This document shows, in pieces, positions 18,692 to 25,695 of a stretch of 25,695 nucleotides of DNA (positions are counted from its first letter, which is position 1; each line of letters starts with the position of its first letter). The notes below the pieces were generated by a model that saw only the letters and a program-made list of their open reading frames with translations, had not been told where the DNA came from and searched no databases. Origin of the DNA: Pelargonium cotyledonis. Lineage: Eukaryota; Streptophyta; Magnoliopsida; Geraniales; Geraniaceae. The stretch lies in assembly GCA_036897625.1 (NCBI GenBank), contig JAYMTA010000647.1:1-25695 (forward strand), written 5' to 3'. A program made the translations under genes and the position numbers.

Positions 18692-18955
18692 CTCCCTCCG
18701 TCCCAAAATGAGTGTCTTGTTTATCTAAATTTTTTGTCTCAAAATGAGTGTCTTGTTTCTATTTTTATGTTATTATATTAGTGTTTTTTCCATATTATTC
18801 TTACCACTTATGCACACGGGCAAATCTGCACATGAGTTGCACATGGGATGTAGATGGAGAAAGTGAGGGTTATATTGGAAACATACTAAATTATCTTGTA
18901 ATTCTTAATTTTTGCAAAAAATGGAAACAAGACATTCATTTTGAGACGGAGGGAG
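18692..18955. mobile_element. Stowaway-like (Tc1/mariner) MITE
   Basis: Terminal inverted repeats start CTCCCTCCGTCCCAAAATGA at 18692 and end with the complement (TCATTTTGAGACGGAGGGAG) at 18955, flanked by TA on both sides (18690-18691 and 18956-18957). The inverted repeats extend about 30 bases with few mismatches (GTGTCTTGTTT against AAACAAGACATTC). CTCCCTCCGT ends with a TA target duplication are diagnostic of Stowaway MITEs, non-autonomous DNA elements mobilised by mariner-like transposases. No transposase is encoded. On the left, the subterminal block is duplicated (18701-18722 and 18739-18760 both read CAAAATGAGTGTCTTGTTT). Confidence 0.92.
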
Positions 18956-18959
18956 TAGT

Positions 18960-19330
18960 TTGAAAGCACTCGAATATTGACCACATTTTACTACTGAACT
19001 TTTGATATAAACTAAGAGAGCACGATCCGATCCAATTTTTTACCTTAATTATAACCTGTTTATAAGTTGGTTACTCAATTTTGTTATAAACAAGTTAAAT
19101 GTAGGCAAATTTTCAACTGTTCTCTTCTCATTTTAAAAATTTGGGCGGCAGTTGGTTAATGGGCTATTAGGGCCCATTTTGATTCAGAAACACTGACACG
19201 GTCTTCATTTTTCAGAAGAAGCACGAGAGAGTATCTGAGCTTCAGCTTCACTGAGATGGTGTAATGTTTTTGAGAGAAACAAACGGAAAGAGACGAAGAA
19301 GCAAGGAAGTGAAGCGAGGAAGTAGAAGAC
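18960..19330. other. Non-coding stretch before the R3HCC1L-like relic
   Basis: AT-rich to about 19140, then a GC-richer segment with TGGGC-type motifs near 19163 and purine-rich leader-like DNA (19255-19335). It may be the former promoter and 5' UTR of the relic that follows. Confidence 0.4.
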
Positions 19331-21227
19331 TAATCACTGCAGTCAGAGCCATCTCTCTTCTCCGATCCGTTATTTTCAAACTCTTCCGACTCGAACTCGG
19401 TTCTCCGATTAACCGCTGTCCTCACTGAATTGGCCGGTCTCTACTCTTCCAAGGGCTTTTCCATCCAAGCCGATGAGATTCAGTCTCGCGCTTCTGTTAT
19501 CAACCAACGCGTCGATCGGATTTTCCTTTCTCGGTACTCTCTCTGACATTTTTGTTGTTGAATCAGTTTTACAAGTTTTGTTTGGAATGTATGTGTTGGA
19601 CACCTTATTTATCTAATTTCCTGCAAACTGATGCTGCTGTAGTTTGGCTTTCACGGTGATGGCTTATGGATAAGAAGCACAAACATTATTTATTTTTAGT
19701 TTTAGTGCTCTAGCTCTTAGGCTAGTTTGATAAATAGGCAATTGGGCACAAATGGTGACATTTTTTTCAAAATTCTTCTGGGAATGACAATTGTTTTTCT
19801 TATTATGAAGAGAGTTGTATGTCAATCATTTTTTGAAGGATGTCTGGTCGTACTTTATGTGTTTGGACTGCTTGCTTTTGTTCATGAATTTGCTATATAA
19901 TTACATTGTTAAACAATTTTGATCTTTGTGCATTACTGAAATGATTTAGTTCTTTGTACGGTTGTGATGTAAGCTCTATGTGAATCCATAGCAGATCGTG
20001 CACCAGATGAATTACTCTCGTTAAAATGCATACCTATAGTATCAGAACTTCCATTGGAAGAAACAAAACTTCCAGGAAATGTTCAAGCACTCTAGAGGCT
20101 TGGGAGGGGAACATTCTTGTATAAGAATGATGAACTGTATATTGATCATCAATCTGATAACCCTGTTATTGAGGAAGATGTTTCATGCCATCGCTCAGTA
20201 GGAAACGCAGAAACAAATATTGTAGGTATGTTTTTTTCATCACATGAATACACATCATAACACACTATATGTTTTATTCTATTTGGTTTCTCTATCTCTC
20301 AGTATTATACAGTCTATATAAAAGATGTTGATGTCATATGAAAATCTCTTTTAAGACTAGTTATTTTTTTATTTTTTATTTTTTGTTTCACATTTTGCCA
20401 GATCCTTGTTTTAAATTTCCAGACGAAAATATTTTTTGTCCTCCTTCAATGTTTTACATTGGTATAAAAGATAAGTGTCTGATTCCTTACTTCCATAGTT
20501 TTTGGCCTTTACGCGACTATGATATTTTCATATGCAGAAATTTAACAGATATATCTTATTTGTCCTTACAATTGTAGGGCAAAGAAGTGAGGATTTTACG
20601 GGGTATTAGCCTGTTTTAATATACATGTTGCTAGTTACTGTGTGCATGAATTTAAGATTTTGGTTATAGGCAATACAAGATCTAACGAATTCGTTATTGT
20701 TGCTACAGCAAAGTATGGTACTCGGCAATCATGCTCTTGTTCTGGCTGAATTGCCACCGTGTACTAGGACAACAGAGCTGGTAAAGCTTTTTGAGGATTT
20801 CAAAGATGGTGCGGTTGCTATTTGCTGACTCAAAGAAACAAATGCACTTTTGCAGTCTTTCGAACACCATCACTCGGTAATTCTCTTTTGTACTATTTTT
20901 TTCTCAATCTTTTGATGTTGAATGGTAAGAACAGTAAAGTATCATGTTTTAACTTTTTTGTATCTAAAATTAAAAATGTATTTAGTCTCATATCTCGCAG
21001 AGGCACTCAATTAATAACTGTTTAAAAATAGTTGGAGTATCAAATATGATATGCGAGTATGGTTGGAAAATCATATATAACAGTAACCCAAGTTTTAGTA
21101 TCAGTTTATTATCATCCTTGCTCTCACAATGCAGCACTTGAGGCCCGTAACAGCATCCGATTCCCGTTTAATGTTCAGATACTTGAAGAATAAGATGCTG
21201 TTATTAGATTAATCACAAAAGGAAGAG
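19331..21227 (+). pseudogene. R3HCC1L-like gene relic (RRM-like protein family)
   Basis: Four exon pieces match my memory of the plant proteins annotated 'coiled-coil domain-containing R3HCC1L-like'. 19342-19533 reads AISLLRSVIFKL, then, one base out of frame, LTELAGLYSSKGFSIQADEI and SRASVINQR. 19995-20225 reads DRAPDELLSLKCIP, has a TAG at 20093-20095, then GRGTFLYKNDELYIDHQSD. 20709-20876 reads HALVLAELPPCTRTTELVKL, FEDFKDGAVAIC, a stop, and, after another frame change, FAVFRTPSL. 21135-21227 reads ALEARNSIRFPFNVQILEE and a TAA at 21191-21193. Introns keep GT-AG ends, so this is a decayed genomic copy and not a processed one. The C-terminal part of the family protein was not found. The intact family has an RRM-like fold; its role in plants is not established. 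Confidence 0.75.
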
Positions 21228-21281
21228 GTAAACTCGAACTCTACAAGGCCTATTGTTTGTCTGGGAATTATGTGAATGTTT

Positions 21282-21320
21282 GTCCCTCCGTTCTAAAATA
21301 AGTGTACTACTTTTCAGTTT
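21282..21320. mobile_element. Left-end fragment of a MITE with CCCTCCGTTC terminus
   Basis: GTCCCTCCGTTCTAAAATAA followed by GTGTACTACTTT resembles the terminus of another Stowaway-like family. I find no matching inverted end downstream, so it is truncated or coincidental. Confidence 0.35.
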
Positions 21321-21329
21321 GAGAAAAAT

Positions 21330-22570
21330 TAGTTCATGTGGTATATTTTCTCTTCTATCCCCATGCACTTGTGTTTTAACAAACTTAATAAGCTTATTAT
21401 TAAGACACTATCGTAGAATTATGATGAGAAGGCATACTTGGCCATGCCTTACAAAGAAGTATTGTCATTAACTCATTATTCACTTTAAAAGTACAAATTC
21501 CGATGCAGAAAGGTGTATTATGTCCACTGTTTTATCTATCGAAAGTTGTGATCAGACAGAATGAATATATGGACTTTTTTTTTCTTATCAGGATCAGCTC
21601 ATTATTCCCTCTCCTACCTTATTCCTTCCCTTGTGCTGAGTTCAACTGAGATAATTTATTTTTATTGCATTGTTCTAATTGTAAACCTTATGCACAGTTT
21701 TTTATTCTCCATACTTAATGATTTGTATCTCCTCACCTGTACACCTTGCCACAGTTCTAAACCACCCAGTCTATTGAATCTTTTACCTGCCATACTTTTT
21801 CATTTATTTGTTTACTTGGAATACTTTGATGCATCTGCAGACTAAATATAATCATTTAGTCTACACATTTCAACTTCTTCCGCGACTAATTCCCGTTTAC
21901 TTAAAGTCTTCTAGTTTCGGCATGCCAGTTTTTTGCCGGTTTGAATGCATGTTTAGCCTTTTTGTGCATTTGTTCCAACTTTTCGCACATTCTCGTTCTT
22001 GGTATGTTTGTTGTGGGTTGGGAAGACAGATTAGCAATCTGATTATCCTTTTCTTTGGTGTTTTCGCACCACAAAATTACACTGATATGTCGATTTTTTA
22101 GTAGTTAAATTAGTAAACAAACAGATTAAAGAATTTAATTTGCTTGTTTATTATTTGTCGATTGTTGCAGCCAACGGTAATTAGTAACGAAGCAGAAAAA
22201 GGCATAAATAAAGTAAAACAACATCAGTTTACTGAAAACAAACCTTTTTTCTCAGTGCTGCTCATTACAAATAGGATATGAGTTGTGAACTTTCTTTTCT
22301 TCCTCATGAAGCATTACTCTATTAGAGGTTTTTGACCAATTTGCCAACTACCGCTTTTGCAAGTGTCTTCGGACCCCAAATCCTTGTCCACATACATGGT
22401 TACTTAGTGATGTTGTGGATTGTCTATGCTATACTTCTTGTTTTAAAGTCAGTCGGATAATTAAATAGATCATGCACGTGAATAAGTGAACTTCAGTCGA
22501 GAGTAAGGGTATTTTCGTCATCCAAAAAGCAACTTCCTTTGACATGGAAAATGTTTAAATTGGCCGGAAA
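21330..22570. other. AT-rich intergenic DNA
   Basis: Possible remains of introns of the R3HCC1L-like relic, but no further exon is recognised. Open frames at 21561-21845 and 21808-22101 are T-rich translations without family features. Confidence 0.4.
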
Positions 22571-22575
22571 TCGAG

Positions 22576-24171
22576 ATGGCTAAATCCTTTTGTTTTCCGT
22601 CCATTTTCTTCCTCACTTGAACTTCTCAAACCCGACAGAAAGACATTCTTTTCCTTCTCTTTTTCCTGTCAAAATCCTTCCATTTTCTCGCCCACCAAAC
22701 AGAATTCCTCTGCGTCAGTGTCATGGGACTAGAGAACTACCCCGAGACGTAGCTCTGGACATAATTTCAAGACTACCCGCACCTTCTCTAATGCAAGTCA
22801 AGTGCGTGTGCAGAGCTTGGCGTGACATAGCCCAAGACCCTCGTCTCCCCAAAATCTTCCATTCTCGTGCGCTTCAGAGAGACCCATCTCTGATCCTCCA
22901 TTGTGATTGTCCTATTCAGAACCAACTCTGAGAATCGACGCAGAGCTCAAGTTCTCTATGCCCGAATACCAAGTCATTGGCTCTTGCAATGGCCTTCTCT
23001 GTCTCTCCGATGCACTTTACCTCGATCCAATTCGCATCTGCAACCCATTCGCCGCCAACAGGGACTTCATCGCGCTCCCCAAATCCAACCTCCGGGGAGG
23101 TTCCGACATGGCCCTCGGATTCGGGTTCCATCCAGTTTCCAGGCAGTACAAGGTGGTGAGAGTCTCGTGCCACTACAGAGCTAGAGACATGGCCGGCGAC
23201 GAGAAAACCTGTGTCCAGATTCTCACCGTCGGCAGAGATGAATCGTGGAGGAGCCTCGAAAAGACCCACTGGCGGCTCGATCCGGGACCGTGGGAGGCAT
23301 TGTTGAATGGTGTCCTCCATTGTGCTGTGTCTGTTGCAATCTCAACGGTAACTTAGCTCTTTAATAAAACGCTGCGTATTGCTAAATAAGATGATAACCT
23401 AGACTGCGTCGTTTAGGTGTGTCTGGTAGTTAGGATCTGTTGTAAGCTTGATGCTGAAGCTAACTGAATGTTAGTTAGCCAGCTCAGCAAGATAGTGCCA
23501 GGTCAGCTGAATTGATTAGAAAGGAACATGAGTCTGTAATGTGAATTCGTTCGGTTAATGAGAATTGACTGGTGCCTTCTTGGCTTGGCTCTTGCAATCT
23601 TGGTTCTTGCTTGATTGTTAGGGTTTGTGAACGATTATGTGATTCTTAGTTTGAGAGGTCACAACACATTGCGTTACAGGAACCAACCTGATTTTCGCCT
23701 CCGCATCGCGCCGTTCGATCTGGCGGCGGAGAGGTTCCAGGAAATCGAGCTTCCGGCTTGCTGGGGAGTTGTAATTTCCATCAGGCGGTTTTGGGTGATT
23801 GTCTCTCCGCAGTTGTGAACAACCCAGGTGGAGGAATTGAGGTCTGGATCATGAGCCTGTACGGCGCGCCGGAGTCTTGGACCAGAGATTATGTGATCGG
23901 ATCGTTTGTGCCCAGAAACATTGGGGATAATGTGAGGCCGGAATCGGTGTTGTGGAAGTAGTCGTCGGCGAACAGAGGAGCAATTCAAGTAGTGTGCTTG
24001 TTGAGAAATGGAGATATATTGGTGGAGTATGGAGGCAGAGCATTGGTTCCGTACAGTCCCAAAACAGGGGAGATTAGAGACGATGATGATGTGGTTCGTG
24101 GGCTTCCAAATTGGTTCTGCACAATTGTTCACCTTGATACCCTCTTCTCTGTCAGGGAAATTATTAGCTAA
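22576..24171 (+). pseudogene. Broken F-box gene (At3g07870-type, F-box plus associated domain)
   Basis: An F-box near 22725-22850 (ELPRDVALDIISRLPAPSL, then VKCVCRAWRDIA) is followed by the family's ILHCDCPIQN motif. One frame change later come SMPEYQVIGSCNGLLCLSDA and FGFHPVSRQYKVVR of the F-box-associated beta-propeller-like domain. Unrelated sequence interrupts the frame at about 23348-23614. Then FRLRIAPFDLAAERFQEIEL and, after another frame change near 23780, GIEVWIMSLYGAPESW, a TAG at 23959-23961, VVCLLRNGDILVEYGGRAL, LPNWFCTIVHLDTL and TAA at 24169-24171. No in-frame ATG precedes the F-box. Family members are SCF ubiquitin-ligase substrate adaptors that bind SKP1 through the F-box. Coding-like GC content persists, so decay is probably recent. 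The nearest relative is judged from memory. Confidence 0.85.
23348..23614. other. Intervening sequence in the F-box relic (intron or insertion)
   Basis: GTAACT at 23348 and TTGTTAG ending about 23621 would pass as splice sites, but joining there gives an early stop, and most genes of this type have no intron here as far as I recall. The AT-richer sequence differs from the flanking exons. An 8-base TGCAATCT occurs near each side (about 23335 and 23593). It may be a small mobile-element insertion; its family cannot be named. Confidence 0.4.
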
Positions 24172-24186
24172 TAAAACACGAACACA

Positions 24187-24298
24187 AAAACGCTTGTTTA
24201 GGGTATAATTAGCGTTTGAGAATCCAAATTTGGTTTTTGAAAAAAACGCTTGTTTATGGTATAATTGGCGTTTGAGAATCCAAATTTGGTTTTTGAAA
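24187..24298 (+). repeat. Tandem duplication, two units of 56 bp
   Basis: Two adjacent units both read AAACGCTTGTTTA, GGTATAATT and GCGTTTGAGAATCC, then CAAATTTGG, differing at only a few positions. They lie just after the F-box relic's stop codon. Each unit holds a small inverted pair (AACGC against GCGTT). Confidence 0.9.
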
Positions 24299-24669
24299 AG
24301 CTGTGTGTTTTGGACCCAGACTTTGAGGTGGTGTACAAGCTTATGGATTAATAATTGTATGTGTTTGCTTTAGATGGGTTTCGATTTTGGGTTCCAATAC
24401 AAAAGCCCACTGACCAGCCTATTTGCACCATAAATATTGATAGTAATCGTTGAAATTTAACGTAACTACTAACCAACACGATTGTATGAAAATTGGTCTA
24501 CTTGCCTATTTGTTGATAAGGACACGTTTGGGTACTAAATAAACATAAAAGGATAGGATTTGATCTTTACTTGATAGCTTAATCCAAAGATTTTTATTCT
24601 CATTCCATGCTTAATGGCTAAGACGCTCAATGATTTAAGGAAATAGATATCCATGTATATATAACATTT
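24299..24669. other. AT-rich intergenic DNA
   Basis: No gene, RNA or mobile element recognised. Confidence 0.5.
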
Positions 24670-24820
24670 ACAACTTGGATAAGTGATTAAAACACTTTGA
24701 ATTTTATCTAAGATCTCAATTTCGAATTTTTTTATCGACGGTATGTGGTGAGATTTGTGAAAAGTGAGAAACATTGTTACCTCGATTATTTTGTACCATT
24801 GTTGATAAAAAAAAAACAGT
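24670..24820 (+). mobile_element. tRNA-derived SINE, copy 2
   Basis: Shares with the element at 14895-15080 the head AAGTGATTAAAACA, a degenerate B-box region (AATTTCGAATTT near 24719), TTATCGACG, GTATGTGGTGAGATTTGTG, AAGTGAGAAACATTGTTACC and an A-rich end (24806-24817). It is more decayed than copy 1, and about 30 bases in the middle are missing relative to it. Confidence 0.6.
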
Positions 24821-24959
24821 ATATTTTTACAAAGTAAAAAGAAATTGTTAATTTCACTTATCATATTTGGGGCAGTGGTTGCATTGCATCTACAAATAAA
24901 TAGAAAAGGTTTTGCGACTTTACCATGTAAAAAAAGTTGTGCGCCCGAATTTTATTTAG

Positions 24960-25090
24960 TTCTAAATTGTTAATCTAAATTCAATTTTACCCTTTAAATC
25001 CAAAGAACTCGCTCATATCATGGATAGGGAGAATCGAACTCGAGACCTCAAAAAAAATTCAAAGTGGTTAAACCGTTTAGTCTAACTTGT
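24960..25090 (-). mobile_element. Related SINE head, minus strand
   Basis: Read on the minus strand, 25090 downward gives GACTAAACGGTTTAACCACT, then GAGGTCTCGAGTTCGATTCT (B-box-like GAGTTCGATTC, about 25040-25030) and CCTATCCATGATATGAG. This matches the head of copy 1 up to the GATGATATGAG motif, after which the sequences differ. It is probably the same or a sister family with another tail; the 3' limit is uncertain. Confidence 0.45.
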
Positions 25091-25695
25091 CTTGGTTGTA
25101 TGTATTTTTTCTAGTTATATCTTTGTTAGAAAACAACAAAATATTGTTTGGTAGGTTTGTTACTCTTGTACACACATACTTGTGAAGAATGTAGAATGTG
25201 AAATCTAGAGCCTCAAAAACAAATGTTGGTACCTTTGATTTTGTGTTTTTTACACGAAATTGTCGCATGCACATAGAAATGTAGTGGTGCAATGTAATAG
25301 ATTTACTTGTATTAGTTGTTTAAGCAGTTTTTGTTTGACTGGGAACTTAATTTAGCCACTCCATTCCAATACTCTTTTAGCCCTTTCTAAACGATAATGA
25401 TATATCCACAAACATTACTCATTGATTTGTTCCTTAAAGTCTTAAGCTCCATCTTTCATTTGATTAATCAATCCAAATTCATATTACTCAATCAACTAAT
25501 CATGTTTAATCATCCCTATTATTAATCTCAATATGAAGCTTCCATTTCACATCCAAATTTTAATATTATTTTTCATTTCATTTTTATAGTAATAATTATT
25601 GAATTTATAAAACAATTTGTCACTTGATAAATCAACTTTTGAAGCTCGTGTATAAAATTTTATATATTTAAAAATTGAATATTTAATATAATATT
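25091..25695. other. AT-rich intergenic DNA at window end
   Basis: Very AT-rich, no coding frame, RNA gene or terminal repeat recognised. Confidence 0.5.

Noticed and set aside
18748-18963. 71-codon open frame
   Set aside because: It lies within the MITE, runs through its inverted end, and MITEs encode nothing.
22916-23320. Antisense open frame of 134 codons over the F-box relic
   Set aside because: A shadow of the GC-richer F-box coding strand; no independent features.
1-25695. CRISPR arrays, bacterial-type operons or phage genes
   Set aside because: No regularly spaced short repeats and no bacterial gene organisation; the window is clearly plant nuclear DNA.

Overview
The window is nuclear DNA from a flowering plant, most likely a dicot. 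The evidence is AT-rich intergenic DNA, plant-type U3 snoRNA promoters (USE plus TATA at Pol III spacing), plant splice signals, a Stowaway-like MITE, tRNA-derived SINE heads, and homologues of plant-specific proteins. I cannot name the genus from sequence alone.

Layout. 1-2950: an array of three U3 snoRNA genes (the first cut by the window edge, the second diverged, the third complete), interleaved with decayed exons of a plastid-type pyruvate kinase; part of that kinase relic was duplicated together with U3. 3417-3488: an initiator tRNA-Met gene, followed at once by a tandem repeat of about 177 bp (3509-4150). 4864-9920, minus strand: an intact six-coding-exon gene for the AP2/ERF 'Soloist' protein (Arabidopsis At4g13040, APD1), with a long leader intron and a CT-microsatellite leader. 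9960-15060: about 5 kb of AT-rich intergenic DNA with short decayed repeats, a G-box palindrome cluster and a SINE. 15261-16789: a small plus-strand gene encoding a 47-residue protein split by a 1.27-kb intron, behind a Site II/telo-box type promoter. 18692-18955: a Stowaway-like MITE with TA target duplication. 19331-21227: a pseudogene of the plant R3HCC1L-like gene. 22576-24171: a broken F-box gene of the At3g07870 type. 24187-25695: a 56-bp tandem duplication, two more SINE-like relics and AT-rich DNA.

Only two protein-coding genes look intact: the Soloist/APD1 transcription factor and the 47-residue protein. The Pol III genes (U3 and tRNA-iMet) form a cluster at the left. Three host genes (pyruvate kinase, R3HCC1L-like, F-box) survive only as relics, so much of the window is a graveyard of duplicated gene pieces around a few live genes. 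No operon-like or pathway cooperation is evident. I found no clearly undescribed biological system. The most interesting items are the U3/pyruvate-kinase composite repeat, a stop-free 93-nt intron of length 3n in the Soloist gene, and the tiny two-exon gene.
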